A DNA stretch of 64,000 nt from Perognathus longimembris pacificus (GCF_023159225.1 NC_063168.1:48873776-48937775); one strand, 5' to 3'; shown: positions 23,110-34,502, counted from the stretch's first letter. Translations and numbers: made by a program. Notes: generated by a model not told the origin, from the letters alone.

Positions 23110-23400
23110 TTCGCTCTCCTTGACCAGGGTGCAGGGGAGATATCCTCTCTTTAGGTCTTAACTGGGCCATGACCATGGTAGTCTCCCTTTATTCTAAAGG
23201 GCTATAGTCTAAGACCTCTCAAGGACCCAGCACCTAAACCCTGAGTATGAGTACTCAGTAGAGTATTGAACCCTGTATATGCTATTTGTGTTCTCATATG
23301 TGAACACATACACAGATTTGCATCTTAAGTGATCACTATTACCATCCATAGCTATAGTGTTCCCATCTGAGATACAAGTATGAATTTTTTTCTCTACAAT
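23110..23400. other. Probable old interspersed repeat, unnamed
   Basis: 'cctctcaaggacccagcacc' through 'attgaaccctgtatatgcta' has the feel of a mammalian-wide repeat, but I cannot name it. Confidence 0.3.
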
Positions 23401-23687
23401 TCAATAGGTAGAAGATTTATTCTTACCATAAAACTTAGTAACTCCATTTTTCTCTTTCCTTAATGAGAGCTTCCACTTCTTCACTAAAAAAACAAACAAA
23501 AACCACATTGCAACTTCTCTTGGCATCACTACTCTCTCTTGTGCTTTGAGACCATTATTAAGTAAAATTTAACTTGAACATAAGGACTTCATTACCTCAA
23601 CAACCTGATAAGTAATTTAATCTTTTGATCATTATGATTTCCCTATGAGCTTTTTGGCATTATCATTACCATTAAAACTGGGAGAAA

Positions 23688-23898
23688 GGGCTGGGAATGT
23701 GGCTTAGCGGTACAATGCTTGCCTAGCATGCACAAAGCCCTGGGTTCAATTCCTCAGCACCACAATAAACGGGAAAGGCCAGAAGTGGCCCTGTGTCTCA
23801 AGTGGTAGAGTGCTAGCCTTGAGCAAAAAGAAGCCAGGGACAGTGCTCATGCCCTGGGTCCAAGCCCCAGGACTGGCAAAATAAAATAAAGTAAAATA
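23688..23898 (+). mobile_element. IDL-Geo SINE
   Basis: Sense copy of an older type ('gcctagcatgcacaaagccc' in place of the cgtatacatg block), tail (aaaataaaataaa). Confidence 0.9.
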
Positions 23899-23924
23899 TT
23901 TTTTTTTAATTGGAGATAAAGCTC

Positions 23925-24020
23925 AGCAGAAGAAGTTTAGACATGTGCCATAGTCATACTGTTAGAGATAGATTTAAACCCAAGTAATTAGATGCCAGAA
24001 CCCATTTGCCACTGTAATGA
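23925..24020 (-). mobile_element. MIR fragment
   Basis: 'agatttaaacccaagtaatt' and 'acccatttgccactgtaatg' match the antisense tRNA-related head of MIR. Confidence 0.5.
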
Positions 24021-25470
24021 GTTTCACATCTTATTCACACAGGTCCCTCCATCTACCTGTTCTGTCTGTGAAATATGGCAGCCTAGTTCTCAGCATGAGA
24101 AGGTTAACTTGCAGTTTTAAGTATCAAGTATTTGGGTCTACTTTGCTTACCTTGGATATCTTTCTACCCCTTGAGCATTACATTGGCAGTGGTCTCATTT
24201 TCTAATCTGAAATTAGTCAAAAATAAAGAAAAACTTTCAGTTAAGCCCAAGTGGTTATGACAAGTTGCTAAATAAAACTGGCTTGACTAAAGTGAGGTTC
24301 TTGAGAAATACTCAGGATTTCTTGCAAAACAAATTTTTCTTATTATAGGAAATCATGGATCATTGCACAGTTACAAGCGTCTTAGGAAAGAGAAAAGTGT
24401 CTTGAGGCTACGAAGCATAAAATCTTAATGAGATTATTTGTGGGCTTCTATTTGTGCATACTTTATAGACTATTAGAAAATGTTTCCTATCTTAATTATA
24501 TTATCTTGTTTCCACTGTTAAACCATTGCATAATTTTGAAAATATCCAAGGTTGCTGAAAGAGAGAAGACAATAGTAACAAGCATTCACATAAAATTGGA
24601 AATTTTATAAAGTATTTTCATGTTCAGTAAGTTACTTGATAATTTCTCTCTTTTTATGCTTAGAAAAATAATGGAATCATAATCATAATTTATGTCATAA
24701 TCAAGTGACTTGAGAAAGGTAAATCCAAATTAGTAAAGTGTTTAAATTACTAAATATTAGGGGGGAAAGTTTCATTATTCCAAATTGCATTTAATAACTT
24801 TAGAGAAAGGCTTAAAGGGTAAGTAACAAGAGCAGCTAGTTTATGTGAGGCCTGCAAGGTGGTAAAAATTCTTTTCCCCTCACTTTTTGTGGTTTCCTTG
24901 TGCTCAGTCCCACTTCCTTCTTTCAGCAACCAAAGGTTACTAGCTGGAACCTGCTTGGAGGGCACATAGGAAAGGATGCACAGCCATGAGGCTTCTGGAA
25001 GCAGGGACAGTTCCTGAGCTGGGACATTTGTGTCCTGACTACCAGTCCCTAAGAAATGCCACGTGTCTCTCAACGGTAGATGAAAACTCTTAGTCCCAGA
25101 AGTAATTTTAGCTCTTCATCATTATAATTCCCAAACCCAAATTATGTGTGTCCTCATTAGTGAGAGCTCTCTGTTCAGTCTATACAACACCTAGCACAGT
25201 AACAGAATTGATTTGTAGGAGAGGTTCTGCTGTGCAAATAAGCCATTTCCTTTTCAGTCTTACAGCAGCCCAGGAAACAGACATCTGTTTGGATACCAAT
25301 TATGGAAATGTATCTAGATGGCTAAGGGAAAGCTGGATTGTTACTGAAAGAAGTATCAGACTGACAAGAAAAGAATTTAGAAATCAGTGAGCACAGGTGT
25401 TAGTAAACAGTACTCCACGTGAGTTCCTTGAGCTGGCCCTTTTGGTAATGGTGAATAGTACTTGAAGGAC

Positions 25471-25510
25471 CCTGCTTATTCATATTTTCTCCTGCTTATT
25501 CATATTTTAT
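25471..25510. repeat. 20-bp unit duplicated in tandem
   Basis: cctgcttattcatatttt plus two bases occurs twice without mismatch in the shared 18 bases. Confidence 0.85.
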
Positions 25511-25544
25511 CCCTTTATCCTAGAAAGCCAGAGTTTAATAATAC

Positions 25545-26700
25545 CCATTAAAATCTCAGCATCATTTTTTCAAAGAGATAGAGAAAACAACCCCAAAATT
25601 CATTTGGAACCATAGTAGGTCCCAAATTGCAAAAGTAATCCTTAGCAGGAAAAGTAGTGCTGGAGATACAATAATACTTCAAACTATACTAAAGAGCTGT
25701 AGTAACGAAAACAGCTTGATACTGGCACAAAAAAAACAGGCCCGCGAATTGATAGAACATAATGGAAGACCCAGACATAAACCCACAGATCTATAGCTAT
25801 CTAATTTTTGATAAAGGAACCAAAAACATAGGCTGGAAGAAAGACAGCCTCTTCAACAAATGGTGCTGGGAAAACTGGATATCCACAAGCAAGAAACTGA
25901 ACCTGGGCTCATATCAACCTTATACCAGCATCATTTCAAAACCAAAGACCTCCATGTAAGGCCTGAAACCATGAAACTATTACAAGAAGGAATGGGAGAA
26001 ATGTTAAGACTCCTTGGCACAGGAAGGAACTTTCTGAGTAAAGATCTAGAAGCACAGCAAATCAAAGAAAAGACTGAATTAAACTAAAAGTTTCTGCACA
26101 ACAAAGGAGATAATCACCGAGCTAAAAAGACAGCCTACAGAACGGGAGAAAATTTTTGCCAGCTACGTATCAGACAATGGCCTAATATCTAGAATATACA
26201 GAAAACTTTAAAAATTAAACCCTCTAAAAACTAACAATCCAGGGCTGGGGATATGGCCCAGTGGCAAGAGTGCTCGCCTTGTATACAGGAGGTCCTAAGT
26301 TCAATTCCCCAGCACCACATATACAGAAAATGGCCAGAAGTGGCGCTGTGGCTCAAGTGGCAGAGTGCTAGCCTTGAGCAAAAACAAGCCAGGGACAGTG
26401 CTCAGGCCCTGAGTCCAAAGCCCAGGACTGGCCAAAAAAAAAAGAAAAAAACCACAAAACTAAAAATCCAATTAATAAGTTGGCTAATGAGTTAAAGAGT
26501 CTTCTCAGAAGAAGAAGCCAATAAACACCTGAAGAAATGCTCAACATCTCTGGCCATAAAGGAAATGCAAATCAAAACAACACTGAAATTCTGTTTTACC
26601 CTTGTTAGATGGCCATTATCAAGAAAACAAACAATAACAGATGCTGGCAAGGATTCAGCCAACAGGGAACTCTAATACTCTGTACTAGTCTAGTGAAGAA
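25545..26700 (+). mobile_element. L1 ORF2 fragment, pseudogenised, split by a SINE
   Basis: Translated pieces carry the L1 ORF2 C-terminal layout: a segment like '[20 protein letters not shown]' (about 25810-25870), then 'GTGRNFLSKDLEAQQIKEKT' in a different frame, so there is at least one frameshift. The sequence after the SINE (ggaaatgcaaatcaaaacaa) matches the later ORF2 part. It lacks a recognisable 3' UTR, so both ends are lost. Not functional. Confidence 0.88.
26242..26455 (+). mobile_element. IDL-Geo SINE inserted in the L1 fragment
   Basis: TSD aaaactaacaatcca at 26227-26241 and aaaactaaaaatcca at 26456-26470 (one mismatch). The L1 sequence resumes on the other side, which orders the two events. 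Confidence 0.94.
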
Positions 26701-27454
26701 AGTCTTAAGAAATGGAGTTCTAGTTTTCTGGCCAAGCTTCAATGTCATATGCTTAATATAATTTAATCAGTTCTTACCCTTTCCCCACACCCTTGCATAA
26801 GTTAAGAAATCAGAATTTAACTTGAAGCCAGAATAAAAACTGGATTTAAGAGAAACTTGAAAAGTCTGATGCGATACTTTCAGTCTGCTACCTGATTGAA
26901 CATGTCCCAAAGTGGCAGCCTCAGCGTATGCTATGCTCTGGTGGAGTTCCCCACTGAAAGCCAGCTAGCTGACAGAGCACCTTCCGTGAGCTCCATGCCT
27001 GCAGGCTACGTATTGTCATGGAGAGCTCCGCCTGAACCTTGGCCTCCAGAGGACTTCTGCACATCCTGCAGGAAAGGGACCTGGTGTCACTGGAAAGTCT
27101 GTGCTATGCTTTAGGAGCCTCAGGCTGCAAGTTTGGGAATTGGCTGCCTACTGCTGCTCAACCTTTGATAAATATTTCTGAGTTCTGTGTAGGTTAGAGA
27201 ATTCAAAGCAGGTTTTTTCCTGAGTCCTTCCACAGCTAATCCATGGCATGCTGTTAAGAGGTCCAAGCAGCAAGGCCGTGTTTAGAAATGGAATAAGGGA
27301 ACTCGCTCTACTACTATTACTCACATAATGTCACTATCCCTTTTCCCTAAGAGTGAAACCTGTAACCAGGACTAACTTTGCCCTTGGTTAGTAGAAACCT
27401 ACATGGAACACTTGAGAGCTTTTAAGCAGTGTCCTCTTCCCAACCAGAGCTCTT

Positions 27455-27505
27455 AGATGACATCTCCATCTTGAGCTGAGCCTTGAAGATTTTCAGGTAG
27501 ACTTT
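27455..27505. mobile_element. L2-like fragment
   Basis: 'gatgacatctccatcttgag ctgagccttgaagat' resembles the L2 3' region. Short. Confidence 0.35.
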
Positions 27506-27733
27506 TTCTTACAGTGTTGGTCTAGGAGCTTGAACTCAGGGCCTGAGCATGCTGTGCCTGACCTGTTTTGCTCAAGGATAGCACGCTACTACTTGAGCCA
27601 CAGCTCTACTTCTGGCTCTTGTAGTAGTTAATTGGATAAGTGTCTCATGAACTTTCTTTCCCGAGCTGGCTTCAAACTATGCTCAGCCTCCTGAGTAGCT
27701 AGGATTGCAGATATGAACCACAGGTAGTCGGCC
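27506..27733 (-). mobile_element. B1-Geo heterodimeric SINE
   Basis: Antisense Geo (gagcttgaactcagggcctg) then antisense B1 with a deletion before 'cagcctcctgagtagctagg'. Confidence 0.8.
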
Positions 27734-28035
27734 TAACTTTCTCATTCCTTTAGGACAGGATTTTTATCCCTTCTAAAACAAACATTTCTATGGGAGATAA
27801 TTTGCTCTTAAGCTGGTCTTAGTCATTAATGCCACAGTATGAATTAGTTTAAGCTTCCTTGGCTTTGACAGGAAAATAATTAGAAGGAATTAGGGGAAGA
27901 TGCAAATGGGAACAAAGAAAGAAAGTCTGTTGTCTTCCTCACCTCTTCTGCTGGCAGAGAACTGCAATGATTTCTTTCTACCAGAACTCTGTCCATGCTT
28001 CTTTTCCATTTACCTCACGCTCCTGCAGGGAAAGA

Positions 28036-28610
28036 CTAGAGGTCTTTTTTACAGCTTTGACTCTTCTTTACCCTTCTAGATGTAGTTCCATTTCCTTTCC
28101 AGGATGAAAGCTTGTCTTTGTCCCCTCCCAAAATAGTTCCAGTCAGCAGAACATAGTGAATCCTTCCAGATAAAAGACCCAGCTGATAAAATGCCAGATA
28201 GTTATCAGAGAAGCAAGTGAGGGGAGTCAAGTCCCTACCATTAATTACTATGTTATAGCTCTGTTTATATCCTGTTCGTTTGGGGCATGTTTTTCTTGGA
28301 CAATTTCTTGTCTGTGTTCTGACCTGTAGTCTGAAGTTTGTAAAACTCCCAAAGGTCAGGGAATAGTAGGTTCCTTCTTTTCTGAGAGGCTTAATGGCAA
28401 GTAAAAGAAGATCAAAGTTTCTATCTTCCATCTGGAAGGAAATGGACAAATACTTGGTTTGGGCAGTTCATTGCTCACCTCAAGCAGACAAACCCTAGCC
28501 TGTTGAATGAACTGTGGCTTTGAATACTTAGCCAGGAGGTTACCTGGGAATGGAATGGTATTTATCTCTGTGAAACCATGAATATCAACTGGTAATTGAT
28601 ATTCAGACAT
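28036..28610 (-). other. Unassigned sequence with two overlapping chance-length ORFs
   Basis: Two ORFs (137 and 84 codons) overlap in different frames on the minus strand. I do not recognise either product. No promoter, splice context or homology is visible, so I treat this as an unidentified, possibly old repeat-derived segment and not as a gene. Confidence 0.3.
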
Positions 28611-29108
28611 AGAGACCAGAGTCCTGTTGAATCTAAAATAAAACTGCTAGACTTGGTGCCAGTGGACCATATACTTAAAAATGGCAGAAGTGGTAAATGT
28701 TATATTATTTATATTTTACCAAGAATAGATAAATAATACTGGCTTCCTGAGATTCCAGTACCTTGGTTACATGTACAATACTGTATGATTGAACTGAATG
28801 GTCTGCCTTACTCTGAATGAGAGGGTTGATGCATATAAGGCACTGTCGCTCCCTTTAGGACCCATTGGATTGTGCATATAGGATACCTTAAGGAATCTAA
28901 GAATATGAAGAGGCCATTTGCTACCATGATGCAGACACAGAAGTTTGAAATTAGAAAAGAGCCCTTTCCATCTTGAAAACTATTGATTTAAACTATGATA
29001 GCTACTCTCCTTCCACAAATGAACCAAAGAAGGGAGTACTAGTTTTACCCTCACCCCAACCAACAATCTCACTGTATACTGGTGCTGGCCTTCAGACTTG
29101 GATTTCTT

Positions 29109-29320
29109 TTTTTTTTTTTTTTTTTTTTTGGCCAGTCCTGGGCCTTGGACTCAGGGCCTGAGCACTGTCCCTGGCTTCTTCCCGCTCAAGGCTAGCACTC
29201 TGCCACTTGAGCCACAGCGCTGCTTCTGGCCGTTTTCTGTATATGTGGTGCTGGGGAATCGAACCTAGGGCCTCGTGTATCCGAGGCAGGCACTCTTGCC
29301 ACTAGGCTATATCCCCAGCC
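29109..29320 (-). mobile_element. IDL-Geo SINE, young subfamily, with TSD
   Basis: The 16-bp TSD cagacttggatttctt is exact at 29093-29108 and 29321-29336. Same diagnostic bases as 8291, 38890 and 43930. Confidence 0.97.
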
Positions 29321-29354
29321 CAGACTTGGATTTCTTCTGCCTCAGCCCAAGGTA

Positions 29355-29432
29355 TAGGTTTTCTTATGGCTGAAATGGTAATGCCTATTGCTCTAGGTTT
29401 TCTTATGGCTGAAATGGCAATGCCTATTTCTC
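29355..29432. repeat. 39-bp tandem duplication
   Basis: Units 29355-29393 and 29394-29432 (taggttttcttatggctgaa...) differ at two positions. Located between two oppositely oriented SINEs. Confidence 0.93.
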
Positions 29433-29456
29433 TAATTATCAAATGGTAGTATTGGA

Positions 29457-29663
29457 GGGCTAGGAATATGACTTAGTGGCGGAGTGCTTGCTTTGTATAC
29501 AGGAAACTTGGGTTCGATTCCTCAGCACCACATGTATAGAAAAAGCCAGAAGTAGCACTGTGGCTCAAGTGTTAGAGTGCTAGCCTTGAGCAGAAAGAAG
29601 CCAGGGACAGTGCTCAAGCCCTGAGATCAAACCCCAGGACTGGCCAAAAAAAAAAAAAAAAAA
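29457..29663 (+). mobile_element. IDL-Geo SINE
   Basis: Sense copy, moderately diverged (gcggagtgcttgctttg), 18-A tail abutting an L1 fragment. Confidence 0.91.
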
Positions 29664-29888
29664 GTTGTGGAAGGGAAAGGGAATCACAGAAACAGTAGGA
29701 CAAAGGATGAACTAATGCAACAGTGACATTCACTTGGCACTATGTTGTAAATGAACTATACAACTTGGAGGGTGGGCAAGAGCAAGTGAGGGAATAGGTA
29801 ACTATTTAAAAAGAAAGGTACTCATTACCTTACTTATGTAACTGTAACCCTTCTGTTCATCACTTTTGCAATAAAGACATTTAAAAAG
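29664..29888 (+). mobile_element. L1 3'-end fragment
   Basis: 'gggaatcacagaaacagtag', 'acagtgacattcacttggca', then 'gtaactgtaacccttctg' and 'gcaataaagac' near the end. Homologous to 4116-4349. Confidence 0.72.
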
Positions 29889-30342
29889 TGTGTAACAAAA
29901 AAAATAGTAGTCATGGAATGCTGTATGACTAGAAGTAGGATCATATAAGTTGGCCTCATCTTCAATGTCTGGCAGCTACTAAGTGGCCAAGCACATATTA
30001 CTAAACAAATTCCAATCTTAATAGTCTTGTCAGATTCTGTCCACAACCCAACACATCTTTGCTACTGACGTAAGAGTGCTTGTGAAGACTACTAGGCTAT
30101 TTTTCCTAAAATAGAAACCTTCTCTGACCCTGTAGACATGTTATCTGGGGACAAAACTGCAGTGTGAATTTGAGGATAGAAAATAATAAAGTGTATGATG
30201 AATGAATGAATGAATATATCCTTTTTCCAAATCATAAAGCTTTTTTTCTTGTTAACCCCAAAACCCCTCCATTCAGAACTCTAGATAAAGATGTTTCTTT
30301 GTGTGTATATGTGTGAGACAGTCATCATGATTTTTAGCAATT

Positions 30343-30520
30343 CTCTCTCTCTCTCTTCCTCTTCTTTTTCCTCCTCCTCCTCCCCCTCCCCCTCCCCCTC
30401 CCCTCCCCCTCCCCCTCCCCCTCCCCCTCCCCCTCCCCCTCCCCCTCCTCCTCCTCCTCCTCCTCGTTCTTCTCCCTCTCACCCTTCCTCTCTTCTTCTC
30501 TCCTCTTTCTCCTCCCTCCC
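30343..30520. repeat. Polypyrimidine tract with (CCCCCT)n core
   Basis: The core at 30381-30447 is nearly pure CCCCCT/CCCCT units, flanked by CTC/CCT triplets. The minus strand reads (GGGGGA)n, many G-runs of four or five, a strong G-quadruplex and triplex candidate. The Pro/Ser-rich or Arg/Gly-rich ORFs here are artefacts of the repeat. Confidence 0.96.
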
Positions 30521-30540
30521 ACATTCTCTCTGTCTCTCTC

Positions 30541-30782
30541 TTGTCCTGGGGCTTGAACTCAGGCCCTGAGCACTGTCTCTGAGTCCTGAGTTGTTGTTTT
30601 TTTACTCAAGGCTAGTGTTCTACCACTTGGGCCACAGTTCTATTTCCACTTGTTTTTTTTTAATAGCCTGTTGGAGATAATAGTATCATGGACTTTCCTG
30701 CCCAGGCTGGCTTCAAACCATTATCCTCAGATCTCAGCCTCTGAGTAGCTAGGATTATAGGCATGGGCCACTGGCACCTGGC
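30541..30782 (-). mobile_element. B1-Geo heterodimeric SINE
   Basis: Antisense; Geo half with a small insertion (gagtcctgagttgttg). Its T-tail side faces the polypyrimidine tract. Confidence 0.85.
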
Positions 30783-30827
30783 TTCTTATATTTAGTGTTT
30801 TCCTTAGACAAAGCTAGAGGGAAGTCA

Positions 30828-31086
30828 GATGCTGGTGTTGTTTCACACCTGTAATCCTAGCTACTCAAGAGCTGAGATCTGAGGATCACAGTTTGAAGCC
30901 AGCCCAAGTAGGAAAACCTGAAAAATTCTTATCACCAATAAGTCACCAGTAACAACAAAAACAAAAATAAAACAAATTGCAAGTAGAGTGGAGCCTTGGC
31001 TTAAGTGATACAATGCTACCTTGAGCACAAAAGCTTAGGGACAGTGCTTGGGTCCTGAATTCAAGCCCTAGGACCAGTACTAAAAA
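30828..31086 (+). mobile_element. B1-Geo heterodimeric SINE
   Basis: Sense copy: 'cctgtaatcctagctactca', an A-rich linker expanded to acaacaaaaacaaaaataaa, then Geo ending 'cctaggaccagtac'. Faces the previous copy head to head. Confidence 0.85.
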
Positions 31087-31087
31087 A

Positions 31088-31128
31088 AGAAGGAGGAAGA
31101 GGAGGAGGAGGAAGAAGAAGAAAGAGAC
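31088..31128. repeat. (GGA/GAA)n purine microsatellite
   Basis: Grown from the A-rich tail of the SINE just before it. Confidence 0.85.
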
Positions 31129-31239
31129 TAGGGGGTATAGGGAGGGATTTAGGAAGAAGTTAAGATATAAGAGGCTATGGTAAACTTAAAATATATTAAA
31201 TTTTACTTGGAGTGGAAACCAGTAAAAATAAACCCTGAC

Positions 31240-31452
31240 TCTTTTTTTTTTTTTTTTTTTTTGCCACTACTGGGGCTTGAACTCAGGGTCTGAGCACTCT
31301 CCCTGGCTTCTTTTTGCTCAAGGCTAGCACTCTTCTACTTGAGCCACAGCGCCACTTCTGGCTTTTTCTATATATGTGGTGCTGAGGAATCGAACCCAGG
31401 GCGTCATGTATATGAGGTGAGCACTCTACCATTAGGCCACATTCCCAGCTCC
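31240..31452 (-). mobile_element. IDL-Geo SINE with TSD
   Basis: Antisense; aaccctgac at 31231-31239 and 31453-31461. Confidence 0.93.
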
Positions 31453-31514
31453 AACCCTGACCTTTATATGGGAGAGAAAAATTGGAATTATAATATAAAA
31501 CATTTTATTTTGTT

Positions 31515-31622
31515 TTTATTTTGAGAGAGATTCTCAGTCCTAACTGGCCTCCAACTTTTTCAGTCCTCCTTCCTCTGCCTCCCAGCACTGGGATTACAGT
31601 TATGCACCACCATATCCAGCTC
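31515..31622 (-). mobile_element. B1 SINE
   Basis: 'cctctgcctcccagcactgg gattacag' and 'caccaccatatccagctc' are a well-kept antisense B1 head. Confidence 0.8.
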
Positions 31623-33020
31623 AAAACATGCATTTTTAGGAAATAAAAGACTTTGCCAAAAACAGCATGGGTTAAAGCAGTCTGGTGTGGAAGGTGTTTC
31701 TTTTATAAAAAATAATATTTCTTTACTTTCCTCTTGACTAATGGTTTTGTCAGAATGATCATTTGGATCACAAATGGAGTGCTTTGAAATGTGTATGGGA
31801 GTGAACATTTCTGTGCCTTGTACAAACTGGTAAAAAAGATTATAAAGTAATGCCAAATTCCACCAATTTGTCCAGGTTCTAAATATTAGCCAATATAGCC
31901 AACGCCAGAGAAATCTACTGATGAAACCATTGAAAATCAGCAGAAGGGATCCAAATTGTTTAGTTTTATTTTGAAATATTATAGTTGTTAAACCTCAGCA
32001 TCCAGAGCTAAACAGTATTAAATTTCATATATCATACTTTGTTTTTAATCTTAGGTTAAGGTTGTGTCCTCAGCATAACTGAAGAATGACTCATACATTC
32101 TATGTTGATTTTTATTTTTGATAGGCAAAGAGGGAAGCTTAGTACGAGGATACTAAATTGATTTGTCAATTAAACTTGGAGGAAATAAGGAATACCACTT
32201 AAAGATTTTCTTGTTTTTTTAATTTCAATATATGTATACTTACTATGGAGACTTCTTAAGTGTTATTTATGCTTATAATATTATAGAAAATAATCTATTA
32301 AAATTAACTGATGAGTGCAAGTTAGCTTTATGGTAGGCACCTCATATAAAATAATGAATGAAAGTAGACAAGGTCATTATCTTTGAGGGGTTTAATATGT
32401 ATGATTTACACCAATTTTTTCAGGTTATAGAGCTAAATAAATAGTTGGAGTACCTAAAGAAATAAAAACAAAACAAAAAATTAACAGTGAAAATTAATTG
32501 ATCTTTTTTTCTGGTAGGTATAAAAACTGCTATAGCTACAGCTTTCAGTCAGATGTATTCCTTGAAGGTTATGACCAATATTCTTTCTTGACATGTTCCC
32601 CCATCTTAGAATACAATCACCATGAAATTAATGTATTACACATGGTCACAGTCCAAGGAAAGCTTGAAGGTAAGGTGATTCTTCTCAAAATTAGCAATCT
32701 AAATGTTAGAGGGCTTCAACTATAGGAATGTTCTTTGCTTCTGAACAAAGCTAATGCTGCTACTGAAATTGTATACTTGTAACACAAGTATATTTTAATT
32801 AGTTCCGGTGTGTGTGTGAGTGTGAACTGTTTTGTTTCACCTTTAACTTTGTACTGAAGCTTCTATTGTGGTTTTGTTGGCTATGTTAAGGATAATTGGA
32901 CACTGATCTGGCTTCTGGGGTCGTGGATTTTTTTAATTTCCAGGATTTGGAATGATTCAAGCTAGCATGAATTGAACATGACCTGTGATTTAAACAATTT
33001 TTGAAAGTATTCAAGATATT

Positions 33021-33290
33021 AGCTTGGCACTGGTGGATCACTCCTGGAATCGTACCTACTCAGGAGGCTGAATGCTAAGGACTGAAGTTCAAAGCCAGCC
33101 TGGGCAGGAAAGTTCATGAGACTCTTATCTCCAGTTTACCACTAAAAGCCAGAAGTGGAGCTGTGGCTCAAGTGGTAGAGTACTCTTCTTGAGCACAAAA
33201 GCTCAGGGACTGTGCGCAGGTCCTGAGTTTAAGACCAAGGACCAGTACCAAAAACCTACAACAAAACAAAACAGAACCCTCAAAAATAAA
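33021..33290 (+). mobile_element. B1-Geo heterodimeric SINE with TSD
   Basis: Full-length sense copy: the B1 half (actcaggaggctgaatgcta), linker 'ccagtttaccactaaaagcc', Geo (gtggctcaagtggtagagta). The TSD caagatatt is at 33012-33020 and 33292-33300, proving the dimer inserted as one unit. Confidence 0.92.
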
Positions 33291-33513
33291 GCAAGATATT
33301 AAAAAATAGATTTAATCTACTCAAATTAGAGTAAAACTATTTAGCCTTAATAATCACATGGAAAATTATATAGCTAAATGCAGAGGGGTCCCTTAAATCT
33401 AGCCTAACAAATTTGACACTAGTTTGATTTATCAGATACTTGAAAGTAACAACTATCAATTTCTTTTAATATGTGCCATAATTGTTCAATTCAGTGGTTA
33501 TCAAAATATCTTA

Positions 33514-33639
33514 GGGCCAGGCATGGTGCTGCATGTCCATAAATCCCAACGTTCAGGAGGGTAAGGCAAGAGGATCTTATGTTCAAGGCCAAGAGCCTTG
33601 GCAACACAATGAAGCTCTAGCTCCAAAACAACAACAAAG
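33514..33639 (+). mobile_element. B1 SINE
   Basis: 'gggccaggcatggtgctgca', 'aggcaagaggatcttatgtt', A-rich tail. Monomeric, without Geo. Confidence 0.8.
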
Positions 33640-33865
33640 ACCATACAGGGTTTGACAATTAGCATGGGATTTGGAGTTAGATGCATCTGACCACTATTGT
33701 TCCTTCATTTCCTTTGTGAATTTAGACAAGTAACATTCTCTTTGAGCTAGTCTTTGGAAGATTTAGAACATTGTCCTAAAAAATACTTATAGGTATTTAG
33801 TTCATTTATGATTGTTAGGACTAATAGTACCACCAAAACTTTTTGACTTAAAATAAACTGTACAG

Positions 33866-34094
33866 AGCTAGGTGCCAGTAATCCTAACTAGTCAGGAGAC
33901 TGAGATCTGAGGATTATGGTTTGAAGCCCATTCAGGCAGGAAAGTCTCTGAGGCTCTTATATCCAATTAACTACCAGAAAACTGGAAGTGGAGCTGTGGT
34001 TTAAAGTTATAGCGTGCTAGCCTTGAGCACAAAAGCTAAGGACAGCACCCAGGCCCTGAGTTCAAGCCCTACAAGTGACAAACAGATGAACAAA
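33866..34094 (+). mobile_element. B1-Geo heterodimeric SINE with TSD
   Basis: TSD aaactgtacag at 33855-33865 and 34095-34105. The B1 head is shortened by a few bases. Confidence 0.92.
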
Positions 34095-34290
34095 AAACTG
34101 TACAGTTTGACATGTTTTGTATACCCATGAATCCAGTATAGCTACAGTATGAACATGTCCCCATCATTTACAATGGCTGTCCTGTGCTATGACTCTATAG
34201 ATTAATTTGTATTTCCTAGAATTTTATTTTAATGGAATCATGTAGTACACAAGCTATTTTATCTGTTTTTTTAAAAAAACTCGGCATAAT

Positions 34291-34502
34291 TATTATTATT
34301 ATTATTATTTTTTTTTTTTTGCCAGTTCTGAAGCTCAGGGCCTGAGCACTGTCCCTGGCTTCTTTTTGTTCAAGGCTAGCACTCTACCACTTGAGCCACA
34401 GCGCCACTTCCGGCTTTTTCTACAGATGTGGTGCTAAGGAATTGAATCCAGGCCTTCATGTATAGGAGGCGAGCACTTTACCACTAGGCCATACTCCCAG
34501 CC
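34291..34502 (-). mobile_element. IDL-Geo SINE in the old L1, with TSD
   Basis: Left flank ctcggcataat (34280-34290), right flank ctcagcataat (34503-34513). The tail became a (TTA)n run. Confidence 0.92.

Noticed and set aside
24750..25073. 107-codon minus-strand ORF
   Set aside because: No recognisable motif; I could not link it to a retroelement or gene, and it has no conserved-looking start or splice context.
28036..28449. 137-codon minus-strand ORF as a possible gene
   Set aside because: No recognisable domain, overlaps another ORF in a different frame, and has no promoter, splice or retrogene signs. The length is within chance for 64 kb.
30291..30569. Proline/serine-rich or arginine/glycine-rich ORFs
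   Set aside because: Produced entirely by translating the (CCCCCT)n tract.
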